Source: JADZEM01 sp046328125 (GTDB taxonomy: Bacteria > Chloroflexota > UBA6077 > JACCZL01). Taken from it: a stretch of 64,000 nucleotides of DNA. The position numbers and the translations under genes were made by a program. This document shows, in pieces, positions 49,220-58,471 of this stretch. The first letter of the stretch is position 1, and each line of letters opens with the position of its first letter. The notes under the pieces were generated by a model. That model ran no database searches and had not been told where the DNA came from. It saw nothing but the letters and a program-made list of their open reading frames with translations. The stretch is from assembly GCA_046328125.1 (NCBI GenBank), contig JAXLXF010000013.1, forward strand, positions 1 through 64,000, written 5' to 3'.

Positions 49220-50119
49220 TCACCTCCCGGCGTCATTGGCTGCCCCGCCGTCCGAGCGCGGCGAGAGCGCCTGGAGCCGCGCGGCCGTCGCGCCGGCGTC
49301 CACCGGCAGCGCGATGCCAGTGATCCAGCGAGCCGCGTCGCTCACCAGGAACGCCGCCGCCTGCGCCACATCCCAGGGCGTGCCTTCCACCTGGAGTAGC
49401 GTCCCCATCCGCCGCGCCTCCCGCAGCTCCGGCGTCATGCCGCGCGAGGCCACCATCGGCGTGTACACCGTGCCAGGGCAGATGCAGTTGACCCGGATCC
49501 CTTGCAAGGCGTGGTGTGCCGCCATGCTCCGCGTCAACCCGATGACCGCCGTCTTCGAGGTCGGATAGAGCAGGCTCGGGTGGCCGCCCAGCAGCCCTGA
49601 CACGGACGACAGGTTCACGATCGCGCCGCCGCCAGCCGCGATCATCGGCGGAATCGCGTACTTCGCCATCATCACCATCGACGTGACGTTCACCCGCATG
49701 GCACGGTCGAACGCCTCCGGGTCCACCTCGACCGCGTTCCCTGGCGGTCCGGTCACCCCGACGTTGTTGACCAGGATGTTGACGGCGCCGAACGCCTCCA
49801 GCGCTCGGTCCACCGCGTTCTTGCACGACTCCGAGCTTGCGACGTCCGCCTCAACCAGGATCGCCTCGCCGCCCTCCTGCTCGATCCGGTCCAGCGTCAG
49901 CTCTGCCCACTCGCGGCGCTCGTCCAACAGCACGACTTTCGCGCCCTCGCGCGCCAGCACGATCGCCGTCGCCCGTCCGTTTCCGACGACCGGACCGTCC
50001 GGGCCGGCCGTCCTCGATCCAGCACCCGTGACGATCGCCACCTTGCCCGCCAGTCGTTGCGCCTGAGGCATGCCCGGATCGCCCGGGAGCGGCCCCATGA
50101 TCGGCTCTCGCGCAGCCAT
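49220..50119 (-). CDS. SDR family oxidoreductase
   Basis: 299 residues. Coenzyme-binding motif is an extended variant, VTGAGSRTAGPDGPVVGNGR, longer than the usual TGxxxGIG by several residues. The rest is standard: LVNNVGVTGPPGNAVE, Ser-Ser in IVNLSSVSG, Tyr-x3-Lys in LLYPTSKTAVIGL and CICPGTVYTPM. Start at 50119 with GGAGG 10 bases upstream; in-frame ATGs at 50098 and 50071 are alternatives. First gene of the two-SDR operon. Nothing notable in 50120-50390 apart from promoters for both directions. Confidence 0.9.
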   Translation of the reverse strand: MAAREPIMGPLPGDPGMPQAQRLAGKVAIVTGAGSRTAGPDGPVVGNGRATAIVLAREGAKVVLLDERREWAELTLDRIEQEGGEAILVEADVASSESCKNAVDRALEAFGAVNILVNNVGVTGPPGNAVEVDPEAFDRAMRVNVTSMVMMAKYAIPPMIAAGGGAIVNLSSVSGLLGGHPSLLYPTSKTAVIGLTRSMAAHHALQGIRVNCICPGTVYTPMVASRGMTPELREARRMGTLLQVEGTPWDVAQAAAFLVSDAARWITGIALPVDAGATAARLQALSPRSDGGAANDAGR

Positions 50120-50390
50120 TGCGTCGACACCTCCATCGCGGTCCGGAAGGGTACCTCGCGGGGAGCCCCTCACGCGGAGCCCACCGGCTGTCGTCCGACG
50201 CCTCCAGGCGGCTCCGACCCGCGTGGCAGCGATGGCCAGATGTGCAGATATACCCATTGGCGCGGCCAGAGTCGCACGGCCGGTCCCTCGCATCAGCTTT
50301 CGACGTTAATCACGAGCGGGAACGACGGTCTCACTCCGCGCAACGACACGATGGTGGTGCGGACGAGCCGTCCAGGAGGGAAGAGCCACG

Positions 50391-53300
50391 GTGAGGATGG
50401 CTGTGCTTCGTCAGGCCGTCGGGGTGTACTGCGCCCTGATCGGCTCGCTGATGCTCATCGCGCCGCATCGCCTCGCCGTCCTCTCCTTTGACACGCTCGA
50501 CGCGCATCCCGCGTGGTGGGGAGTCCCGCTCCTGGCGGCCGGCGCTATGCTCCTGACCGGCCAGGCTCTTCCAATCCCGCGGCTCGTGCACCGCCTGGCT
50601 CACCTGGCCGCCGGACTCCTCCTCGCGGCCATCACCGGCTGGCTCGCGCTGGACGCCCGCTGGCCTGGAGCGGTCCTCAACGGCGTCGTGCTCCTCGCGC
50701 TGGCCATCGCACTGGTACGCTCCTGGCACGATCTTGGAGCCGGCAGCGGGCACCGCGCGAGCACCTCGCTGCGGACTCGCCTCGCGTTCGTGCTGGCGGT
50801 TGCCGCGGCCGCGCCATTGATCGCCGTCGTCGCACTCGTCGCCGCCCGCCAGGAGCGCACCATCGCCGACCACGAGCTCCAGGCCCAGCGCTCCACCGCC
50901 CAGTTCATCGCCCATGACGTTGCCACCCACCTGGAGGTGCACCAGAATCTCGCCATCGGCCTGGCCGGCCTCGCCGGACGGTCGGACTTCCTCAGCCTGC
51001 CAGTCGTCGAGCAGGAGCGGCGCCTCCGTCGAATCATGCTCGACTACCCGCGCGTGATCAGCATCGCCACCTTCGACGCCGCCGGGGCGCCCCTCGCGCG
51101 TGACAGCGGCCGCCGTTCCGAGCCGCTCGCCGCCGACGTGATGACCGCCCTTGGCCGCGATGGAGGCACTGCTCCCATCGTCACGGTGGAAGCCACGGGC
51201 TCGGCTGACGAAGAGACCAGCCAGGCCATTCTGGTCGTCGCCGCGCCGGCGCGCGACACGGCCGGCGAGCTCGTCGGTGCCGTCACCGTCGAGATCCAGC
51301 CGACACAGGTCGGTCTCGCGCTAGATCCTGGCCTCGCCCGCGACGGCTGCCGCGTCTATCTCGTCGACGGCGCCGGGCGGGTCATCGCTCAGGCAGCGGG
51401 CGGCCGCCTGACCCCGTTCGCGGACCAGTCTGGACGTGCGCCTGTCACCGCGTTGCAGGCCGGCCAGGCAGGCTCGGGTGCCCTGGTGTACCGAGTCGGG
51501 CAGGAAGACTGGCTGGGCGGCTACGCGCGGGTCGAGGGGACAACCTGGGGCGTCGTCGTCGAGCAGCCGCTCGAGATGGCGCTGGCCGCCGCCTACACCG
51601 GCCGCGACCTCGCCTTCCTCCTGCTGCTCGGCACCGTGCTGCTCGCAACGTCGATCGGTCGGCTAACCGCCAGCCGTCTGACCGCGCCGCTCGCCATGCT
51701 TGGCGAGGCCGTCACCCGCCTCGCCACCGGCGACCGCTCCGCGCCACTCCCGCATACCCACACCGCCGAGCTCGTCCAGTTGGGGCGTGCCTTTGAGGCG
51801 CTGCGGGATAGCCTTGCCGCCCGCACCGCCGAGCGAGAGCAAGCCGAGCAGGCCCTGCGTGAGAGCGTCGCCGAGATCCGCAAGCTCGCGCTCGTCGCCA
51901 GCCGCACCGACAACGCCGTCACGATCGTGGACGTGGTCGATTCGGAAAACCTGAAGATCGTCTGGGCCAACGACAGTTTCACCAGGATGACCGGTTACAC
52001 GCTGGACGAAGCCCGTGGGAAGAAGCCCGGCGAGTTGCTCCGAGGCCCGGACTCGGATTTCAACACCGTTCTCTTCATGCGGGACGCCATTCGGCGCGGC
52101 GAGCCGTTCAGCACCGAGATCCTGAACTACGCGAAAGATGGCCGCCCGTACTGGAACGCCGTCGAGGCCCAGCCACTGAGAGACGAGCAGGGCAACGTGA
52201 CCGGCTATGTCACCATCGAGAGCGACGTCACCGAGCGCCACCGTACCGAGGCCATCGAGCGCGACCGCCGCCAGATTCTCGAGGCAGTGGCACGCCATCA
52301 ACCGTCTCAGGACGTGCTCAGCCTGATCGTCCAGATCATCGAGCGCCACCTCCCGGGCCGGCTCGGCTCGATCCTGCTGCTGCGCGGCAATCGCCTGTAT
52401 CACGGCTCCGCCCCGAGCCTGCCGACCGGCTACACCGACCAGATCGACGGGATCGAGATCGGACCGATGGTCGGGTCGTGCGGGTCGGCGGCGTACTGGC
52501 GGAAGCTCGTGATCGCGGAGGACGTCCTGACCGCGCCGGTCTGGCAAGAGTACCGTCACCTGGCGACCGAGCACGGTCTGCGGGCATGCTGGTCCGTTCC
52601 CATCATCTCCAGCACGCACGGCGTCCTGGGCACCTTCGCCGTCTACAGCCGCGAGCCATCGCAACCGGACAGCCGCGAGCTCGACCTGATGCAGGAGCTC
52701 GCCAACCAGGCCGCCATCGCCCTCGAAAGCGACCTGTTGTTCGAGGAGATGGCCCGTCGCCGCGAGGAGGCCGAGGCCGCCAACCGCGCCAAGTCCGAGT
52801 TTCTCGCCACCATGTCACACGAGATCCGCACACCGCTCAACGGCGTCATCGGCATGGCCGGCCTGCTGCTCGACACCCAGCTCGGCCCAGAGGAGCGTGA
52901 GTACGCCGAGACGATTCACGCCAGCGCCGACACCCTCCTCGCCATCGTCAACGACATTCTCGACTTCTCCAAAATCGAGGCCGGCCATCTGGAGCTGGAG
53001 CTGACCGACGTCGATGTCCGCCAGTCGGTCGAGGAGGTTGCCGACCTGCTCGCCGAGCGTGCCCACCGCGCCGGCATCGAGCTGCTCACCTGCGTCGAGC
53101 CGGGCGTGCCGGAGCTGCTGCGCGGCGACCCGTCCCGCATCCGCCAGGTGCTCCTCAACCTCGTCTCGAACGCCGTCAAGTTCACCGAGCGCGGCGAGGT
53201 CGAGCTACGAGTAGCGAGGGGCGAGGGGCGAGGGCGAGGGACGACGTTCCTGACTCACCCCTCGCCCCTCGCCCCTCGCCCCTCATCACGTTCTCCGTGC

Positions 53301-54430
53301 GCGACACCGGTATCGGGATCTCGGCGGAGGCTCAGGCGCGGCTGTTCGCCCCGTTCACCCAGGCTGACAGCTCGACCACCCGCAGATACGGCGGGACCGG
53401 CCTGGGCCTCGCGATCTCGAAGCGCCTCGTGGACTTGATGGGTGGCGAGATCGGCGTCGAGAGCGCAGAGGGACAGGGCAGCACCTTCTGGTTCACCGTG
53501 CCCCTCGAAGTCGCCGCCACCGCTATGCCCGCCTGTACTCCCCTCCTCGACGGCACCGGCCGGCGCATCCTGGTGGTAGACGACAACCGCGCCAATCGGC
53601 AGATTCTCGCCCGGCAGCTCGAAAGCTGGGGCTTCACCGTCGCCACCGCCGCCAATGGCCCATCCGCGCTGGATCACCTGCGGATCGCCTCCATCGCCGG
53701 ACAGCCATTCGACCTGGCGCTTCTGGACATGCAGATGCCCCTTATGGACGGCCCGATGCTCGCCCGCGCCATCCAGGCCGATCCAACCATCGCATCCGTC
53801 CCACTCGCCATGTTGACATCGCTCGGCCAGCCCGGCTGGCACGACGAGCCGGCAGCAGCGGGCCTCGTCGGCGTCTTGACCAAGCCAGTTCGCCAGACGC
53901 AGTTGCGCTCCTGGCTTGCTACCGTCCTCAGCGCGCCGACCGCGTCAGCCAGCACGACGGGCGCCCTGGCTGACGCACCCGTGCCAGCCGACACGATGAC
54001 CATCACACCACGTATCCTGGTGGCAGAAGACAACATCGTGAACCAGCGGGTAGCCATCAGGATGCTGGAGCGCCTCGGCTACCGCGTGGACGTCGTCGTC
54101 AATGGCGTCGAAGCCGTTGACGCTGCCGCTCAGCTCCCGTACTCGGCGATCCTGATGGACTGTCAGATGCCGGAGATGGACGGCTACGAGGCGACCAGGC
54201 TGATCCGGACCCAGGAAGGCGCCCAGCGGCGTGTGCCCGGCCGAGGCGCACCGCACACGCCCATCATTGCGCTCACCGCCAACGCCATGGCCGACGACCG
54301 TGACCGATGTCTCACCTGCGGCATGGACGACTATCTGGCGAAGCCCCTCCGCCCCGACGTGCTGGCCGCAACCCTCGACCGGTGGCTGCCGGCGACGGAC
54401 CGGGCGGCACCCAACGCGGTGACGGTATGA
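50391..54430 (+). pseudogene. Hybrid sensor histidine kinase, split out of frame by a repeat in its ATPase domain
   Basis: First frame 50391-53438: several N-terminal membrane helices, an extracytoplasmic Cache-like domain (to about residue 400), HAMP (SRLTAPLAMLGEAVTRLATG), PAS (VWANDSFTRMTGYTLDEARG), GAF, HisKA with MSHEIRTPLNGVIGM, and the HATPase N box (LLNLVSNAVKFTERGEVELR). There the repeat 53207-53285 intervenes. Second frame resumes with ITFSVRDTGIGIS and GGTGLGLAI, then two receiver domains with phospho-acceptors in LALLDMQMPLMDG and AILMDCQMPEMDG. All motifs are intact on both sides, so loss is recent, or the halves are made separately (GTG 53297). Confidence 0.78.
53207..53285. repeat. 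GAGGGGCGAG-type inverted repeat inside the kinase gene
   Basis: GAGTAGCGAGGGGCGAGGGG-like sequence faces its inverted copy CCCCTCGCCCCTCGCCCCTC across a 25-bp centre. It sits exactly between two conserved blocks of the HATPase domain. Same family as 40038-40114 and 48380-48418. Confidence 0.78.
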
Positions 54431-54460
54431 TGAAAGCTGGTACCTCACGGTGAGTGCGGT

Positions 54461-55492
54461 GTGAAAGTCCTCATCGCGGAAGACGACGCGGTCTCGCGGC
54501 TGATGCTTCGCCGAGCCATCGAGCATCTCGGCCACGAGGTGCTGGTCGCGACGGACGGTACGGACGCCTGGGAGCTGTACCGGCAGCACGTCGTGGACGT
54601 CATCGTCAGCGACTGGCTGATGCCGGGGATGGACGGGCTGGACCTGTGCCGACGGGTTCGGGCGGCCCAGCGCGAGACGTACACCTACTTCATGCTCCTG
54701 AGCTCCCTGGACGGCAAGCAGCACTTCATGCAGGGCATGCAGGCCGGCGCGGACGACTACCTGACCAAGCCGCTGGACCGCGAGGAGCTCCAGGCCCGAC
54801 TCCAGGTCGCCTCGCGCGTTACCTCACTGCACCGCCAGCTTGCCGAGAAGACCCGCGAGCTCGAAGTCGCCAATCACGCCCTCGCCGAGAGCGCCCGCCG
54901 CGATCCGCTGACCGGCCTGGGCAATCGGCTCCAGCTACGCGAAGACCTGTACCGCCTCCAGCGCTGGCTGGACCGCTACGGGCGCGGCTTCGGCGTCGCC
55001 CTCTGCGACGTGGACCGCTTCAAGCTGTACAACGACCATTACGGTCATGTCGCCGGCGACGAAGTGCTCCAGGCGATCAGCCGCGCCGTTGCCGAGACGA
55101 TCCGCGCCGGCGACATGGCATACCGCTATGGCGGCGAAGAGCTGCTGGTCATCATGCCGGAGCAGTCTGCCGAGACCAGCATCGTCGCGATGGAGCGCGT
55201 GCGCGAGGCCGTTGAGCGGCTCGACATCACCCACGTATCCAACCGGCCGTACGGCGTGGTCACGATCAGCATCGGCCTGGTCGCCGTGGGGCAGGGTGAG
55301 CCGCTGGCCTGGGAGACCGTTCTCAACCAGGCGGACGCTGCCATGTATCGTGCCAAGGCGGCCGGGCGGAACCGTGTGGCGCTCGCCGCGGACCCGGCCA
55401 GTGGCACAGCCCCCCACCCGAGCGTGCTGCTCGGCGCCGTTGCCAGCCGCGAGCCCGACTTCGACGAGCTCGACGCCGCCGCCGACCGCTGA
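54461..55492 (+). CDS. Response regulator with GGDEF diguanylate cyclase output
   Basis: 343 residues. Receiver domain: KVLIAEDDAVSRLML, phospho-acceptor Asp in VIVSDWLMPGMDGLDLC, Lys in DDYLTKPLDREEL. A coiled linker (LHRQLAEKTRELEVANHALA) leads to a cyclase domain with RRDPLTGLGNRLQL, DVDRFKLYNDHYGH and active-site YGGEELL. It makes the second messenger cyclic di-GMP when phosphorylated. It follows the hybrid kinase by 30 bp, so that kinase was probably its cognate input, now possibly broken. Confidence 0.93.
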   Translation: MKVLIAEDDAVSRLMLRRAIEHLGHEVLVATDGTDAWELYRQHVVDVIVSDWLMPGMDGLDLCRRVRAAQRETYTYFMLLSSLDGKQHFMQGMQAGADDYLTKPLDREELQARLQVASRVTSLHRQLAEKTRELEVANHALAESARRDPLTGLGNRLQLREDLYRLQRWLDRYGRGFGVALCDVDRFKLYNDHYGHVAGDEVLQAISRAVAETIRAGDMAYRYGGEELLVIMPEQSAETSIVAMERVREAVERLDITHVSNRPYGVVTISIGLVAVGQGEPLAWETVLNQADAAMYRAKAAGRNRVALAADPASGTAPHPSVLLGAVASREPDFDELDAAADR

Positions 55493-55606
55493 CCCCAGCG
55501 ACAGCGCGAGATGGACCCCGTGGCATTCAACCCCACATCCCCTCTCACCATCGTTACGCACGCCCTCGGCTCCGCCCCCGTCGCGTAGCCACGCACCAAC
55601 GGTTGA

Positions 55607-55624
55607 CGTGGATTTCAATCCACG
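55607..55624. repeat. Small hairpin CGTGGATT/AATCCACG
   Basis: Perfect 8-bp stem with a 2-nt loop, flanked by GGTTGA and GGCTCAG. Same style as CGTGGGCT/AGCCCACG at 29317-29334, with different stem bases that keep pairing. It lies in the gap 55493-55686 before the dioxygenase-like gene. Confidence 0.5.
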
Positions 55625-55686
55625 GCTCAGTCTAGACTCCGTACAATGGGTATGAAGCGGCGCCCGCTCGACGAGGAGGCGGTCGG

Positions 55687-56598
55687 ATGGCAGTCAAAGG
55701 TCTGATCCACTACGCGCTCGAAGTGCCGGATCCCGTGGTCGGCGGGACGTTCTATCGCGACTTCGGCCTGAAAGAGACCGACAGTCGCGGTAACTCGCTT
55801 AAGCTGGCGACCAGCAAGGGCGCTGGCGAGCTGCTCCTGTTCGAGGGGCCGAAGAAGCGGCTGCACCACATCGCGTTCGCCGCGCCCGGCGACGACTTCG
55901 AGGCCGTCCGCGCGGCCCTCAAGCAGGCCGGCATCCCGGAGATCGACCCGCCGAAGGACGCGCCGCAGGTGGGCATCTGGATCCACGATCCGGACGGCAA
56001 CCTGATCAACATCCGGCAGGAAGAGCGGAAGACGATCCCCTCGGAGCCGCTGCTGAACTACAACGGCCCCGGCAACGTGACGCGCGTCGGCCTGCGCGGG
56101 ATGCCCACCTTCGACCGCGCCGATCCACGCCGCCTCGGCCACGTCCTGTTCTTCACGCCAGACCCGGACGCCGCCACGAGGTTCTACACCGAGACGCTCG
56201 GCTTCAAAGTCTCGGACCGAGTGCCCGGCATCCTCTCCTTCATGCGCTGCTCCACGGACCACCACAACATCGCCTTCGCCAAGTCCTCGCACAAGGGGTT
56301 CCACCACGCCTCGTACGAGGTGGGCAGCTTCGACGAGGTCGGCATGGGCGGCATGTGGATGCGGGAGCAGGGCTGGGAGCCGGCCTGGGGGCTCGGTCGG
56401 CACGCCATCGGCAGCAACGTCTTCTACTACATCAAAGACCCGTGGGGCAGCTACGCCGAGTACTTCCACGACATCGACTACATTCCCGAGGACTCGGAGT
56501 GGGAAGCCCGCGAGTGGGACCCGAAGTACGCGCTGTACTGCTGGGGCCCGGACGTCCCGCGCGACTTCATCGACAACAAGGAAGACCCCACCGCGTAG
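55687..56598 (+). CDS. Extradiol-dioxygenase-like VOC protein (two VOC domains)
   Basis: 303 residues, two VOC modules as in type I extradiol ring-cleavage dioxygenases. Domain 1: VKGLIHYALEVPDPVVGGTF. Domain 2 holds a plausible Fe(II) triad: His in RRLGHVLFFTPDPD, His in KGFHHASYEVGSFDEV and Glu in WGSYAEYFHDIDYIPED. Likely cleaves a catechol-type ring or a related aromatic. Start at 55687 has CGAGGAGG at 7 bp. A strong terminator follows. Confidence 0.88.
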   Translation: MAVKGLIHYALEVPDPVVGGTFYRDFGLKETDSRGNSLKLATSKGAGELLLFEGPKKRLHHIAFAAPGDDFEAVRAALKQAGIPEIDPPKDAPQVGIWIHDPDGNLINIRQEERKTIPSEPLLNYNGPGNVTRVGLRGMPTFDRADPRRLGHVLFFTPDPDAATRFYTETLGFKVSDRVPGILSFMRCSTDHHNIAFAKSSHKGFHHASYEVGSFDEVGMGGMWMREQGWEPAWGLGRHAIGSNVFYYIKDPWGSYAEYFHDIDYIPEDSEWEAREWDPKYALYCWGPDVPRDFIDNKEDPTA

Positions 56599-56624
56599 CC
56601 CGTACTCAGATCTTCAAGTAGAGA

Positions 56625-56654
56625 GGCAGCGCCAGCACTGGCGCTGCCTTTTCT
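56625..56654. terminator. Rho-independent terminator
   Basis: GGCAGCGCCAG (56625-56635) pairs with CTGGCGCTGCC (56638-56648), followed directly by TTTTCT. The only classical hairpin-plus-T-tract terminator I see in the window. It serves the dioxygenase-like gene and may also stop the opposing transcript. Confidence 0.8.
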
Positions 56655-56668
56655 CCTGTCCTTGCCAG

Positions 56669-57598
56669 CTACTCCTGCCAGTCCGGCAGTTCGTTCAAGA
56701 CATAGCGCGGGGATCTGGTACCAACCCGAACAGCTAGTACCCTGATCTGTACGGATTGATAAAGATGATGCTGATTCAGTTCATCGGGGTTCACGATGGC
56801 AGGTCCCAACTTGCCGCGAATGATTCGACCGTCTCGCTCAACTTTGAACTCAAAGGTGCGAAGCTCTGGTAGGATGCCCTGGAGCATCCCAGCGAAGACT
56901 TCTTGCTCTTCCCGAACGTTGTCTGGCCCAAGGCGCCGCACGCTCTGTTGAATCTCGCCGATCTCCCGGAAAGCCACAACTCTCTGACCACGCTGTAGTG
57001 TGAACGTGGCGTCATTGGCCGCGAGGGTTTCGAGGAAGTCTCGGACTGCGCCGCGCGCTCGCGGATCCACCTCTGCAATGGCATCAGCCAGTTCGTCATC
57101 CGTGCCGAGTGTGCCTGCAAGCAGGTCTTGAGTCTGCGCTAACGCCTTGGACACTGACGATTCGAGGCCAGGCTCTAGAGCCAACTGGCTTCCGGCGGGC
57201 TCTACATACTCCTCCAGCGTAAACCCGAAGGAGCCGACGACTGTGCCTGTGACAAGTAGTCGATTCTGGCCTCGGTTCGGGATCGGTCCTGTGGGGGCAA
57301 GAGGCGCGTTGAGAGCCGCGGCGATCCTGTTCACCGCCTCTACAAGCTCGCCTGTCGCCTTCAACCCAAAGTCCGCGAAGACTCCATGACTTCCGACCAC
57401 CGGTCGACCGCGAAACGTCAACTGAGCGCGGGCCGGCTCAGGCGTATCGGCACCAAGGGCAGCGAGACGATCCTCGACGTCGTCGAGTCGCGCGACGAAG
57501 CTGCCGCGAGTTAGCACCTCTTCTTCCGGGATATCCGCCAGGAGTCGCTGTAAGGTGCTTCGCTCGGCAAGCAGTTGCTTGTATTCAGCAGGGATCAT
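56669..57598 (-). CDS. Unrecognised protein, partner of a nucleotidyltransferase-like protein
   Basis: 309 residues, soluble. A helical N-terminus (EYKQLLAERSTLQRLLADIP, about 1-50) is followed by a mixed domain with FRGRPVVGSHGVFADFGLKA, VTGTVVGSFGFTLEEYVEPA, DDELADAIAEVDPRARGAVR and a beta-rich end (RTFEFKVERDGRIIRGKLGP). No family recognised. Its start overlaps the end of the upstream gene by four bases (ATGA). Base composition is visibly less G+C-rich than its neighbours, suggesting horizontal transfer of the pair. Confidence 0.72.
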   Translation of the reverse strand: MIPAEYKQLLAERSTLQRLLADIPEEEVLTRGSFVARLDDVEDRLAALGADTPEPARAQLTFRGRPVVGSHGVFADFGLKATGELVEAVNRIAAALNAPLAPTGPIPNRGQNRLLVTGTVVGSFGFTLEEYVEPAGSQLALEPGLESSVSKALAQTQDLLAGTLGTDDELADAIAEVDPRARGAVRDFLETLAANDATFTLQRGQRVVAFREIGEIQQSVRRLGPDNVREEQEVFAGMLQGILPELRTFEFKVERDGRIIRGKLGPAIVNPDELNQHHLYQSVQIRVLAVRVGTRSPRYVLNELPDWQE

Positions 57599-58188
57599 GA
57601 CCGTGCTCCGGTAGCACTGTACGACACGAGCACACTGCGTGCGTCAGCGTCTTCAGCCGGCGACAGATCGACCTGGAGATACCCTTTCCAGGCACCGCTT
57701 CGCCGGTGAGACCACATGCTGTACCAGTAGGTACTCCGCGCAACGAGACCTTCTGAGCGGGCATCGAGGTTCTCAAGGTATCCATCGACATGATACTGCT
57801 GCTTGAACCGCAGTCGATCGGCGCGACCCGAAGGAAACAGGTCGGGCGCGAGCATGGCGACCGATGCGGCGCTCTCGCCTGGTCGGAGCCGAAAGAACGT
57901 GACGACGTCAATGTCGTTCGGTGGCCGCCCATCGAGCTGCTCGACATCCTCCAGGAAACTGCCATCCAGCCATTGGAATCCTTGGATGAGTCCAACAGCC
58001 TGGAGCGCAGCTCGATACCGCAAGAATCCCTCGAGGATTGCCTGTCGTTCTGACGAGCGGCCGAAACGCGCCACAACCTCGCTCAACCGTACCACGTAGG
58101 GCGAACGGCTCGGCGAGGTTGGATTGGCCGCGTCGATAGGCGGCAGCACACCTTGCTCGTTCCACTCGGGGATGCCCATCGGCATCAT
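57595..58188 (-). CDS. DUF6932-like, nucleotidyltransferase-fold protein
   Basis: 197 residues. The segment QWLDGSFLEDVEQLDGRPPN then DIDVVTFFRL has the Gly-Ser and spaced Asp-x-Asp of nucleotidyltransferase-fold proteins and resembles the DUF6932 family; the start IPEWNEQGVLPPI also fits that group. Proteins of this fold include toxins that modify tRNA and abortive-infection components. GAGGAGG precedes the start. It is the first gene of a two-gene, four-base-overlapping unit with the 309-residue protein. Toxin or defence roles are inference from architecture. Confidence 0.68.
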   Translation of the reverse strand: MMPMGIPEWNEQGVLPPIDAANPTSPSRSPYVVRLSEVVARFGRSSERQAILEGFLRYRAALQAVGLIQGFQWLDGSFLEDVEQLDGRPPNDIDVVTFFRLRPGESAASVAMLAPDLFPSGRADRLRFKQQYHVDGYLENLDARSEGLVARSTYWYSMWSHRRSGAWKGYLQVDLSPAEDADARSVLVSYSATGARS

Positions 58189-58471
58189 GTCAGATGATCC
58201 TCCTCGGCGAGCAAGAAGGCTACCTCGACCGGACAGATCTCTCGCCCGCGTGCGCCATCATCGCAGAGATGATTCGGGGTGTCTAGACATGGCGATGATG
58301 CCAAGTTGTGACTGGAAGCCAAAGGAGGCGGGCCGCGATCTGGTGGTGCTAAACCGTGACACCAGCCACCTGCGTGGGGTACCGTGTGCGGCATCTGGCA
58401 GCCACCGACACTGGCCGCCAGATCGCGCTGCCATGCGGGCAGCGTGTTGGAAGCGAAGGAGCTTCGTGGAG

